DNA of 64,000 bases from JADGNZ01 sp963715895 (GTDB taxonomy: Bacteria; Acidobacteriota; Thermoanaerobaculia; Gp7-AA8), in the NCBI GenBank assembly GCA_963715895.1, contig OY970284.1, forward strand, positions 3,410,001-3,474,000, written 5' to 3'. Each line of letters begins with the position of its first letter. Position 1 is the first letter of the stretch. Positions 23,256 to 30,886 of the stretch are shown here, in pieces. A program made the translations under genes and the position numbers. The notes below the pieces were generated by a model. That model was not told the origin of the DNA. It worked only from the letters and a program-made list of their open reading frames with translations, and searched no databases.

Positions 23256-23941
23256 CGGTAACCCACTCCGTACACCGTCTCGATGGCGGCGAATGTTGGA
23301 TCGGCGTCCTCGAATTTGCGGCGAAGCCGTTTGATGTGCGTGTCGATAGTGCGGTCGCTGACGTAGGTGTCGTTCGGGTAGCCTTCCTTGGTGAGCTGCT
23401 TGCGCGATTTCACGTGGCCGGGATGGCGGACGAGGGCGTGCAGCATCATGAACTCGGTGACGGTGAGATCGACGCGCGTGTCGTTCCACATGGCCATGTA
23501 GCGCTGCAGGTCGAGGGAAAGAGGACCGCAGCGCAGCGGCGCTTCCTGCTGCTGCGCGGTTGGGTTCTCGATGAAGGAGAGGCGGCGGAAGAGGACCTTC
23601 ACCCGCGCGGCCAGCTCGCGCATCGAGAACGGCTTGCAGAGATAGTCGTCCGCGCCGAGCTCCAGGCCGAGGACGCGGTCGAGCTCCTCGTCGCGCGAGG
23701 TAAGGAAGATGATGGGGAGGGTGTCGCTGCGCGCCCGCAGGCGGCGGCAGAGCTCGAGGCCATCCATGCGCGGCATGGTGATGTCGAGGATAGCCAGCGA
23801 CGGCAGCCGGTCTTTGACGACGTCCCACGCCGCGGCGCCGTCCGGGAAGGTGATGACGTCATAGCCGTCGCGACGCAGAGCGAAGGCGACGGTCTCGCGG
23901 ATCGTCTCTTCGTCGTCGACGAGTGCGATGGTCTGTCGCAT
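23243..23941 (-). CDS. pdsR: OmpR/PhoB-family response regulator of the sortase system
   Basis: A 232-residue regulator. The receiver domain has the acidic pair in ALVDDEETIRETV, the phosphorylated Asp in LAILDITMPRMDG and the Lys of DDYLCKPFSMREL. The C-terminal winged helix shows LTVTEFMMLHALVRHPGHVKSRKQL and SDRTIDTHIKRLRRKFE. ATG 23941 is preferred to an upstream in-frame start because the added 30 residues look non-protein-like. It is divergent from the VIT/VWA target gene 147 bases away, so the shared intergenic region may be its operator. Confidence 0.92.
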   Translation of the reverse strand: MRQTIALVDDEETIRETVAFALRRDGYDVITFPDGAAAWDVVKDRLPSLAILDITMPRMDGLELCRRLRARSDTLPIIFLTSRDEELDRVLGLELGADDYLCKPFSMRELAARVKVLFRRLSFIENPTAQQQEAPLRCGPLSLDLQRYMAMWNDTRVDLTVTEFMMLHALVRHPGHVKSRKQLTKEGYPNDTYVSDRTIDTHIKRLRRKFEDADPTFAAIETVYGVGYRWLA

Positions 23942-24088
23942 TTGCCCGGCATTGTACGGCGCGCCTACGCCGCGCCCGCCCTCGCCACAATCCCGCCACA
24001 TTCCTGCCGCCGCTTCTCCTCCTTTGGACACCGGTCACGTCACATCGCGGACTTCTATTGATCCCATCGAACGATCAAGGAGACGACG

Positions 24089-26101
24089 ATGGAGACCAAC
24101 GACATCACAGATACCGAATACAAGCCCCGCGACTACACCCTGGAGCGATGGATGGTCCTGCTGCTCTCGCTGCTGTTCCTGCTGCCGTTTGTTGCTCAGG
24201 GACAGGAGACGACGACGCTCGCCAAAAACGACCGCGCCGACCTGCTGTTGAAGACGTCGACGCCGGGCGTCTACATCGTCAGCCCGGCCGTGAAGTCGGA
24301 AGTGAGCATGACGGTCTCAGGCCCGATCGTCCGGACCTCGGTCACGCAGACCTTTCACAACGTCACCGGCCATTGCGTGGAAGGGATGTACGTCTACCCG
24401 CTGCCGGAGATGAGCGCGGTGGATACGCTGAAGATGACCATCGGATCGCGCGTCATCGTCGGTGAGATCCACGAGCGTGAACAGGCGCGCCAGGAGTTCG
24501 AAAAGGCGAAGAGCGAAGGACGCAAGGCGGCCCTGGTCGAGCAGCAGCGGCCGAACGTCTTCACGACGTCGGTCTCCGGCGTGATGCCGGATGAGGACGT
24601 GGTGATCGAGATCGCCTATCAGGAAATGGCGGCTTTCGAGAACGGCCAGTATCGCCTTCGTTTCCCGATGGTGGTGGCGCCGCGCTATTCGCCGCTGGGC
24701 ACGTTTGCCACCTCGGTGGCCGCAAAGCTGCCGGGCACGCCGTCGAGCGCGAGCAATGCCGGCGGAACGGTTTCGCTGTCGGTCGACCTCCAGCCCGGCT
24801 ACTCGGTGCGCAACATCCAGAGCATGCAGAAGGTGAGGTCGGAGACGATTGGCAACCGGCACTACCGCATCACCGCCGACGCGTCGACGCTCGACGCCGA
24901 TCACGATTTCGAGTTGACCTGGCAGCCGGACCTCGGCACGGACCCCGAGGCCACCGTGCTGACGGAGAAACTCGGCGACGACACCTACGCGCTGGTGATG
25001 GTCATCCCTCCGGCCCGCTCGCCGGTGCGCCTGCCGCGCGAGACGATCTTCATCATCGACAGCTCCGGCTCGATGGAGGGAGCGTCGATGAATCAGGCCA
25101 AGGCGGCGCTGCTGCTGGCGCTCGACGAGCTTCAGCCCGGCGACAAGTTCAACGTGATCGACTTCGACTCCGAAGCACGACAGTTGTTCAGCGACAGCAG
25201 CTATGCCTGGCCGCCGGAAATCGCCCAAGCCAAACAATTCGTCGATACGATCAAGGCCGACGGCGGCACGGAGATGTTGAAAGCGCTGAACCTGGCCCTT
25301 CCGGAGCATGCCACCACGCCGTCCGGCACCGTGCGGCAGGTGATCTTCATGACCGATGGCCAGGTCGAGAATGAGCAGGAGCTCTTCTCCTTCATCCACG
25401 CCCGCCTGGGCGAGAGCCGCCTCTTCACGGTTGGCATCGGCGCCGCGCCGAACTCGCACTTCATGCGCAACGCGGCGCGCTTCGGCCGCGGTACGTTTAC
25501 CTACATCGGCGACGTGCAGCAGGTGCAGGAGCGGATGTCGGAGCTCTTCGCGAAGCTCGATGCGCCGGTGATGACGTCGATCGATGTGCGCAGCAGCGAT
25601 GCCGCCGCCGAGTCGTGGCCGGAGCGCGTGCCCGATCTCTATCGCGGCGAGCCGCTGGTCGTGGCGATGCGCGTGCACGATACGAACGCCAAAGTCGTGC
25701 TTCACGGCAGCATCGGCAACGAGCCGTGGACGAAAGAGCTGGCGCTGCCGGCGCCGGGCACGAGCGAGAGCATCGCCAGGTTGTGGGGACGCGAGAAGAT
25801 CGAATCGCTGATGGATCACCTCAGCGACGGCAGCGATCCGAAAGGGGTCGAAGCCGCGGTGATCAGCGTGGCCCTGCAACATCATCTCGTCTCGCAGTAC
25901 ACCAGCCTCGTGGCCATCGACCAGACGCCGCAGGGACTGAATCCGACATGCAAGTCCGAGCTGCTGCCGGCCGGCAACTCCGCCGGCGGCGACCAGCCGG
26001 GCACGCTGCCGCAGACGGCGACGCCGGCGGGGCTGTTGCTGATGATCGGCGGAGCGATGGCTGCTGTGGCGCTGACCGGGATGAAGTGGATGAGGTGGTA
26101 G
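24089..26101 (+). CDS. VIT/von Willebrand A sortase target protein
   Basis: A 670-residue secreted surface protein. A signal or anchor helix (VLLLSLLFLLPFVAQG) is followed by a VIT domain (about residues 55-190) and a VWA domain whose metal-binding motif is DSSGSMEG from Asp324, with a later MTDGQVENEQEL block. The C-terminus has a sorting signal: LPQTA (residues 640-644), a hydrophobic helix (LLLMIGGAMAAVALTG) and a basic end. It is the marine-proteobacterial type of sortase substrate; the adjacent sortase should cleave it and attach it to an envelope component. AAGGAG lies upstream of the ATG. Confidence 0.93.
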   Translation: METNDITDTEYKPRDYTLERWMVLLLSLLFLLPFVAQGQETTTLAKNDRADLLLKTSTPGVYIVSPAVKSEVSMTVSGPIVRTSVTQTFHNVTGHCVEGMYVYPLPEMSAVDTLKMTIGSRVIVGEIHEREQARQEFEKAKSEGRKAALVEQQRPNVFTTSVSGVMPDEDVVIEIAYQEMAAFENGQYRLRFPMVVAPRYSPLGTFATSVAAKLPGTPSSASNAGGTVSLSVDLQPGYSVRNIQSMQKVRSETIGNRHYRITADASTLDADHDFELTWQPDLGTDPEATVLTEKLGDDTYALVMVIPPARSPVRLPRETIFIIDSSGSMEGASMNQAKAALLLALDELQPGDKFNVIDFDSEARQLFSDSSYAWPPEIAQAKQFVDTIKADGGTEMLKALNLALPEHATTPSGTVRQVIFMTDGQVENEQELFSFIHARLGESRLFTVGIGAAPNSHFMRNAARFGRGTFTYIGDVQQVQERMSELFAKLDAPVMTSIDVRSSDAAAESWPERVPDLYRGEPLVVAMRVHDTNAKVVLHGSIGNEPWTKELALPAPGTSESIARLWGREKIESLMDHLSDGSDPKGVEAAVISVALQHHLVSQYTSLVAIDQTPQGLNPTCKSELLPAGNSAGGDQPGTLPQTATPAGLLLMIGGAMAAVALTGMKWMRW

Positions 26102-26146
26102 GGAGTCGGGAGCCGGGTGTCGGAGAAGAGACATCCGGCCCGGCCC

Positions 26147-26179
26147 TCTGACAACCGACAACCGATAACCGACAACACG
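26147..26179. repeat. Half copy of the ACCGATAACCGACAAC repeat
   Basis: CAACCGACAACCGATAACCGACAAC lies between the target and sortase genes. Only the complement side is present, so no hairpin forms. Confidence 0.6.
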
Positions 26180-26187
26180 AGCACCCC

Positions 26188-26763
26188 ATGTCAACCCGAA
26201 TCCGCAATCTCAGCCGCACCCTCCTGGCCGCCCTCCTCCTCGCCGGTCTCGCCACCGGCGGGGAGGGGTTGTGGATGTACGCGAAGGCGAAGCTGGCGCA
26301 GATCCTTCTGGAGATGTCGTGGCGCAGCGCGCTGGCGGGCGAGCGCGTCAAGCCGTGGCCGTGGGCCGACACGCGCGCCATCGCCAGGCTGACCATCGAC
26401 CGCGGCGGGGCGGCCATCATCGTCCTGGCCGGCGCGAGCGGGCGGACGATGGCCTTCGGTCCCGGCCACCTCGACGGCACGGCCATGCCGGGCGACGCCG
26501 GCAACTGCGTGATCACCGCCCATCGCGACACGCACTTCGCGCCGCTGCGCTACGTAGGCCCGGGCGACATCCTCACCCTCCAGCGCCCCGACGGCCGCAA
26601 GGTCCGCTATCGCGTGCAGGCCACGCGCGTGGTGAGAAAGAGCGACACCTCCGTCCTCCGCCAGGACGGGCGCACGCGCCTCACGCTGATCACCTGCTAC
26701 CCGTTCGACGCCGTCCGTCCCGGAACGCCGCTGCGGTGGGTGGTGGTGGCGCAGAAGGTTTAG
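26188..26763 (+). CDS. Class GN sortase
   Basis: A 191-residue membrane-anchored transpeptidase. An N-terminal helix (LLAALLLAGLATGGEGLW) is followed by the sortase beta barrel. The catalytic His112 lies in ITAHRDTHF, Cys170 in LITCYPFD, and the Arg is in GTPLRWVVVA. The WPWADT stretch and FGPGHLDGTAMPGDAGN block are typical of the class GN group found in Gram-negative bacteria with a single dedicated substrate. It is encoded directly after that substrate and near the kinase-regulator pair, which completes the four-gene system. Confidence 0.94.
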   Translation: MSTRIRNLSRTLLAALLLAGLATGGEGLWMYAKAKLAQILLEMSWRSALAGERVKPWPWADTRAIARLTIDRGGAAIIVLAGASGRTMAFGPGHLDGTAMPGDAGNCVITAHRDTHFAPLRYVGPGDILTLQRPDGRKVRYRVQATRVVRKSDTSVLRQDGRTRLTLITCYPFDAVRPGTPLRWVVVAQKV

Positions 26764-26785
26764 AATTCTTAGCTGGAGTAGGGAT

Positions 26786-27010
26786 ATGCCAACCGTGACG
26801 AGCAAAGGACGCGTGACGATTCCGAAAGCTATTCGCGATCATCTGCAGGTCGACGCCGGCGATCAGATTGACTTCGTGATCACGGAACGGGGTGATGTCG
26901 TTGTCGGTAGCGCAGAGGAGATGAACGAGGCCATCGTTCGTCAGCCGGGACGGATGCGCGGGCGTGTTCGCATTGCTAGCTGCTTCGATGCTCCACTTCC
27001 GGGATTCTGA
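26786..27010 (+). CDS. AbrB/MazE-type DNA-binding small protein, antitoxin-like
   Basis: A 74-residue protein. TVTSKGRVTIPKAIRDHLQVDAGDQIDFVI is the swapped-hairpin AbrB domain used by transition regulators and antitoxins. The C-terminal part (EEMNEAIVRQPGRMRGRVRIASCF) departs from the usual antitoxin tail and no toxin gene follows, so it may be an orphan or a shifted remnant. It begins 22 bases after the sortase stop; a role in sortase regulation cannot be excluded. Confidence 0.75.
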   Translation: MPTVTSKGRVTIPKAIRDHLQVDAGDQIDFVITERGDVVVGSAEEMNEAIVRQPGRMRGRVRIASCFDAPLPGF

Positions 27011-27041
27011 AGTTCGTGTCCAGTTGACGCTGGAACGAACG

Positions 27042-27125
27042 ATTTGGACTCTCGCGGAGGCGCGGAGACGCGGAGGAGATGACGAGAACTTCTTCTCCGC
27101 GCACTCCGCGCCTCCGCGTGAGTCC
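27042..27125. repeat. CGCGGAGGCGCGGAG-type inverted repeat
   Basis: GGACTCTCGCGGAGGCGCGG on the left mirrors CCGCGCCTCCGCGTGAGTCC on the right with a purine-rich middle. A sister copy is at 39525-39603 and a decayed one at about 21263-21315. Confidence 0.75.
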
Positions 27126-27240
27126 TTCAGCCCAGAAGCACACGCCACTGTATGGGTCCTTGCGACGTCCGAGAGTCCACAGCCGTAAGTGATGGGAGCA
27201 TCGTCATCTCGAACTGCTTTGGGAAGGATTGGGATCGAAC

Positions 27241-27993
27241 ATGCTCATCGAAATCGGAGAGGTAGAGGCGCTCTTCCGGTATCCCGTGAAGTCGATGGGC
27301 GGCGAACGGCTCGAGGCCGCCGAGCTGGGCTGGCACGGAATCGAGGGGGACAGACGCCTGGCATTCCGAAAGGTTGATGACCGCGGAGGGTTCCCGTGGC
27401 TGACGGCAGGCAAGCTGCCCGACCTGCTCCTGTTTGCTCCGCACCGCCGCGAAGAGGGAGACCTTCCTACGCATATTCGCATGCCGGACGGCCAGGAGAT
27501 ACCTCTTTTCGGAGAGGAGCTGGCAGCGGAGGTCGGACGCCGGCATGGGGCTCCCGTCGAGATGATGCAGTTCAAGCACGGCATCTTCGATGAAGCGACG
27601 ATCTCCGTGATTGCCTTCGATACTGTGCGCGAGATCGCACGGCTGGCAGGGCACGCCCCGGACGTGCGGCGATTTCGCCCGAATGTCCTGGTCCGTTTGC
27701 TGCGGCCTGCTCCCTTCCAGGAGGACGAGTGGGTGGGCGGTGTGCTCTCCTTCGGCGAGGGGGACGACGCCCCCGCCGTCGCCGTCACGATGCGCGACCT
27801 TCGCTGCTCGATGGTGAACTACGATCCTGATTCGGCTGCTTCTTCGCCGGAAGTGATGAAGTCAGTCGTCCGCGCGAACCAGAACACCGCCGGAATCTAC
27901 GGCACGGTCACCCGCATCGGGAGGGTGGCGGTGGGACAGAGGATTTTCTTGCGTACTGCGGATGCTTCGGACGAAAAGACAATCCGCAGATAG
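27241..27993 (+). CDS. MOSC-domain protein
   Basis: A 250-residue cytoplasmic protein. The N-terminal beta-barrel MOSC_N region (EALFRYPVKSMGGERLEAAELGWHGIEGDRRLAF) and the C-terminal MOSC core (RRFRPNVLVRLL...GVLSFGEG...CSMVNYDPDS...NTAGIYGTVTRIGRVAVGQRIFL) match the YcbX/MOSC group, which handles molybdenum-cofactor-linked reduction or sulfur transfer; C-S-M-V supplies a candidate cofactor cysteine. ATG 27241 is used over an in-frame start at 27229. No molybdenum gene is nearby, so the substrate is unknown. Confidence 0.9.
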   Translation: MLIEIGEVEALFRYPVKSMGGERLEAAELGWHGIEGDRRLAFRKVDDRGGFPWLTAGKLPDLLLFAPHRREEGDLPTHIRMPDGQEIPLFGEELAAEVGRRHGAPVEMMQFKHGIFDEATISVIAFDTVREIARLAGHAPDVRRFRPNVLVRLLRPAPFQEDEWVGGVLSFGEGDDAPAVAVTMRDLRCSMVNYDPDSAASSPEVMKSVVRANQNTAGIYGTVTRIGRVAVGQRIFLRTADASDEKTIRR

Positions 27994-28010
27994 CGCAGAT
28001 CGACGGGTCG

Positions 28011-28270
28011 GGCGGTGGTGGTTTTCGGAGCGCTGGCGTCTCGCCGGCTGGCCCGGCGTGCGTCCCGCCGCCGGGCTTACCGCAAATGTCTTGCGTCTTG
28101 CCGGGCGGGGGCGCGGTGGTTTCCGTAGCGCCGGCGTTTCTCCGGCTGGCCCGTGGTCTTGCCAGGAGTCTCGCCCCCGAACCGGCAAGACTCCCGACAT
28201 TCGTTGGTACCCCGGCGGCGGGACGCACGCCGGGCCAGCCGGCGAGACGCCAGCGCTCCGGAAACCGCCT
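28011..28270. repeat. Large inverted repeat (GGAGCGCTGGCGTCTCGCCGG type)
   Basis: Outer arms of about 55 bases (GGAGCGCTGGCGTCTCGCCG to CCCGCCGCCGGG) mirror each other across an inner pair (TCTTGCCGG...CCGGCAAGA). A fragment of the same family is at 54012-54042. It fills the gap between the MOSC and cupin genes. It is open in several frames but has no convincing coding start. Confidence 0.8.
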
Positions 28271-28339
28271 CTTCAACAGCACGTTCACGTTGTTTGCGAG
28301 AGCTATACTCGCCGCCGGTTCGCCATTAGGAGGCTCGTG

Positions 28340-28693
28340 ATGAAGAAACTCGTACTCGTGATCGGGTTGCTGGCGCTTTCGTCCCACGCGTTCGCTCAGG
28401 ATCCACTCGTCGTCAACGCGAAGACCTTGCGCCTCAAGTTCGAGAACGCGCGGGTGCGCGTGCTGGAGGCGACGCTGAAACCGGGAGAGAAGGAGAAGAT
28501 GCATTCGCATCCGAGCTATGTCTTCTACGTCATCGACGGCGGCAAGGTCCGCAATCACTCCGTAGACGGCAAGGTCAGCGAAGCGGAGTACAAAGCCGGC
28601 GAGGTGATCTACCGCGACCCGCTCACGCACTGGTCGGAGAATATCGGTACCACGACCATCCACCTCATCCTGGTCGAACTGAAGGAGAAGTGA
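28340..28693 (+). CDS. Secreted single-domain cupin
   Basis: A 117-residue protein with a signal peptide (KKLVLVIGLLALSSHAFAQ) and a beta-barrel cupin domain. The metal-site motif is H-x-H in KMHSHPSYVFYVIDGG and the second cupin motif is in YRDPLTHWSENIG. It may bind a metal and a small ligand in the periplasm. ATG 28340 follows TAGGAGG; an upstream TATACT (about 28307) is a plausible -10. Longer in-frame extensions run into the inverted repeat and are rejected. Confidence 0.85.
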   Translation: MKKLVLVIGLLALSSHAFAQDPLVVNAKTLRLKFENARVRVLEATLKPGEKEKMHSHPSYVFYVIDGGKVRNHSVDGKVSEAEYKAGEVIYRDPLTHWSENIGTTTIHLILVELKEK

Positions 28694-28784
28694 CCGTCGA
28701 AAGACTATCCGCAGATTGTGCGGATGGACACCGATAACCAGGATGCAGTTGGGCAAGCACCGGCACAGACAAGAGTGTCTGTGC

Positions 28785-30140
28785 CCACAGCTGTCCAAAT
28801 TAGGTTGAGAAACGGCCGGTTCTGCTGAGCGTACGAGTCATTTTTGACGGGAAGTGAGATCGACCCCCTCAGATGCTGTCCAAATTGAGGGAGAGTTGAG
28901 CGGGTGGAGGGAGAGGCGGTGGAGTGAACGGGTCGTTGAGCCAGGACCACAGATCGCGGTAAGCGAACAGGTTGAACCGCAAGATGGCGAGCAGATTCGA
29001 CAGAGCCCATCCGAACGTGGAGCGTAGCTTGAGGTACCGAAGCGTGAGGATGGCGATCAGAGCCGTCCAGACCTGGATGTGAAGAGCATTCGCGGAGGTC
29101 CCCACGAAGGTCTTGATGCGCAGGTTCTGCTTGATGGCTTTAAAAAACGACTCGATCTGCCATCGCTGTTCATAGATGGCAGCGATGGTGGTTGGTCCGA
29201 AGCTCAGATGGTTGGTGAGAAACTCATAGGTCCGGCCGTCCTGAGCGCGATACTCGACCAAGCGAAGAAGTGGAGAGGAACCGCCTCTGAGTTGCCGGCT
29301 GGTCAGCTGGATGGTGGCATCGCGAAGAACGCCGCCCTTCTGAGGAATGGGGTTCTCTTTGACCACAGAATAGGTCGTCCGTCGTTTGAGTCGCGTGACG
29401 AAGAAGATGCCGCGTTGGTCGAGTGAGCGAAACCAGCGGAAGTCGATGTATCCACGATCGAAAGCGATGATCGTACCGGCTGGGAAATCCCAGTCCCGAG
29501 CCACTGTCACGTCGTACTTTCGGGCTTCGGTGATGAGGCAGAAGCTCGGTAGCAGCCCGTTGTGATCGAGAATCATGTGAAGCTTCACCGCTCCCTTGGT
29601 CTGCTTGTAGTGAGCCCAGTCAAACAGGCTCGCGCAAAGCTCGATCACGGTTGCGTCGATCGACAGCAACGGGTTCTTGAACCGCAGCTTATGCTTCGGT
29701 GCAATCTGACGGCAGCGCTGATACATCTGCTCGAAAACGAGCTGGTACAACTCCCACGGCCGGTGGGCGTTTGCGTAGGAAAGGGTGGACTTGTTCGGCG
29801 CCTCCTCGATACCGAGGTGATTGAGCTTCCCTTCCACCGAGGCCAGTCCCTGGCATATCTCACGAAGCGATTGGGCCTTGCCCAACTGGCAAAACAGCAT
29901 CGCCACGAACTGCTGCCAACAGGTGAACCCTCGAGCGTGCCTCTCGGCCTTGGCCTCTCGAACCAACTGCTCGAACTCTGCCCGGGGAAACAACTTGAGA
30001 ATCTGTCCGAATACGCTAGAAAATGCACTCAACGCTGGGCCTCCTGTTGATCGGTCGTTCTTGGTCGAACTGCCTAATCCTACAGAGCCCGGCGTTTCCG
30101 TCGAGGGCCAAATTCTCCTAACCTAATTTGGACAACTGTG
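28785..30140. mobile_element. IS4-family insertion sequence, apparently complete
   Basis: About 1356 bp. The terminal inverted repeats read CCACAGCTGTCCAAATTAGG on the left and, complemented, CCACAGTTGTCCAAATTAGG on the right. They are flanked by a repeated GTCTGTGC that looks like an 8-bp target duplication. The insertion target is the CACAGACAAGAGTGTCTGTG palindrome, a second intact copy of which is at 57725-57860. Confidence 0.85.
28869..30032 (-). CDS. IS4-family transposase
   Basis: A 387-residue DDE transposase. The N-terminal DUF4372-type region (SVFGQILKLFPRAEFEQLV...QQFVAMLFCQLGKAQSLREI) precedes the catalytic core: first Asp in LLSIDATVIELCASLFDW, second in IIAFDRGYIDF, and the YREK-like glutamate block in YEQRWQIESFFKAIKQNL. 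Length and motifs are intact, so it may be active. It lies alone between the two terminal inverted repeats. Confidence 0.95.
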   Translation of the reverse strand: MSAFSSVFGQILKLFPRAEFEQLVREAKAERHARGFTCWQQFVAMLFCQLGKAQSLREICQGLASVEGKLNHLGIEEAPNKSTLSYANAHRPWELYQLVFEQMYQRCRQIAPKHKLRFKNPLLSIDATVIELCASLFDWAHYKQTKGAVKLHMILDHNGLLPSFCLITEARKYDVTVARDWDFPAGTIIAFDRGYIDFRWFRSLDQRGIFFVTRLKRRTTYSVVKENPIPQKGGVLRDATIQLTSRQLRGGSSPLLRLVEYRAQDGRTYEFLTNHLSFGPTTIAAIYEQRWQIESFFKAIKQNLRIKTFVGTSANALHIQVWTALIAILTLRYLKLRSTFGWALSNLLAILRFNLFAYRDLWSWLNDPFTPPPLPPPAQLSLNLDSI

Positions 30141-30141
30141 G

Positions 30142-30260
30142 TCTGTGCCACATGATCCTGCTACTGCCACATTGCTCCTGCCTGGCTTGCAGAGATCTTT
30201 GGATGCTGCACCGAAGTCCGATGTGGCACAGACACTCTTGTCTGTGCCCTGTTGCCTCCG
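30142..30260. repeat. Right half of the CACAGACAAGAGTGTCTGTG repeat split by the IS
   Basis: After the IS the sequence resumes TCTGTGCCACAT, runs about 75 bases and ends TGTGGCACAGACACTCTTGTCTGTGCC. The left half (GCACAGACAAGAGTGTCTGTGC) is at 28763-28784. Together they restore an element like that at 57725-57860. Confidence 0.8.
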
Positions 30261-30268
30261 CGCATCTC

Positions 30269-30886
30269 TCACCTCCGGGCGACGCAGAGCAGGTGCGGGT
30301 GGGGGTAGCCGAAATCGATCCGTCGAGTGCGCACGTCGGTGAACCCAAGCCGTTCCAGCCGGGCCTTGAAGAGAGCGGGCGACTCGTAGCTGAACGATTC
30401 GCCGAGGGTCAGGTGGAGGGCGGTCGCGACGCGCTCCTGGGCCGCGTTCCAGCCATTCTTGAACCGCGCTGTCGGGTCCTGTTCTTTGATGATGAGCACC
30501 CCGCCCGGGCGCAGGCGTGCAAGACAACGGGTGAGCAGCGCGTCCCATTCATCGATCGGGATCTTGTAGAGGACGTCGATGATCGAGATGGCATCGAACG
30601 TTCCGGAGATGACGTCGTCGAAGCCGATCACGAATTCGATGCCGGCGATCGGGCGCACCTTGCGAAGGTCGGGCTCGACGGCCACGACGCGCCCGCGCGT
30701 CTGCGCGAGGGCGGCGAAGAGGCCGTGGCCGGCGCCGATGTCGAGAAGAGACGCGCCGGTGGGCAGCGCGGAGAGGACGCGGAGCATCGGGGAGGTCAGG
30801 AAGCGGAGCAGGATGTGGACGCGGTCGCGCATGCGCCGGTTGCGGTAAACGGCGTGCAGTACGATTAACGCGCGGATGAATTCCAC
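30269..30886 (-). CDS. Class I SAM-dependent methyltransferase
   Basis: A 205-residue soluble enzyme. Motif I is SLLDIGAGHGLFAALA, the acidic motif II is VVAVEPDLRKV, the post-motif region is FDAISIIDVLYKIP and a late motif is LRPGGVLIIKEQDP. The GTG start at 30886 gives the expected N-terminal helix (FIRALIVLHAVYRNRR) and overlaps the first codons of the divergent GT-C gene; ATG 30832 is a shorter option. Neighbouring glycosyltransferases suggest it methylates a sugar or lipid-linked intermediate, but the substrate is not visible. Confidence 0.8.
   Translation of the reverse strand: MEFIRALIVLHAVYRNRRMRDRVHILLRFLTSPMLRVLSALPTGASLLDIGAGHGLFAALAQTRGRVVAVEPDLRKVRPIAGIEFVIGFDDVISGTFDAISIIDVLYKIPIDEWDALLTRCLARLRPGGVLIIKEQDPTARFKNGWNAAQERVATALHLTLGESFSYESPALFKARLERLGFTDVRTRRIDFGYPHPHLLCVARR

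Noticed and set aside
23256..23828. Extended N-terminus for the sortase-system kinase
   Set aside because: The in-frame extension lies over the response regulator and reads as Pro/Arg/His-rich shadow; ATG 23255 gives the TM helix and the expected overlap.
24317..26194. A 625-residue minus-strand ORF over the VIT/VWA gene
   Set aside because: Same reason: His/Arg-rich shadow of a motif-bearing gene.
28692..30050. Plus-strand ORFs antisense to the transposase
   Set aside because: They lack family motifs and overlap a clearly coding gene; they are shadows of high-GC coding sequence.
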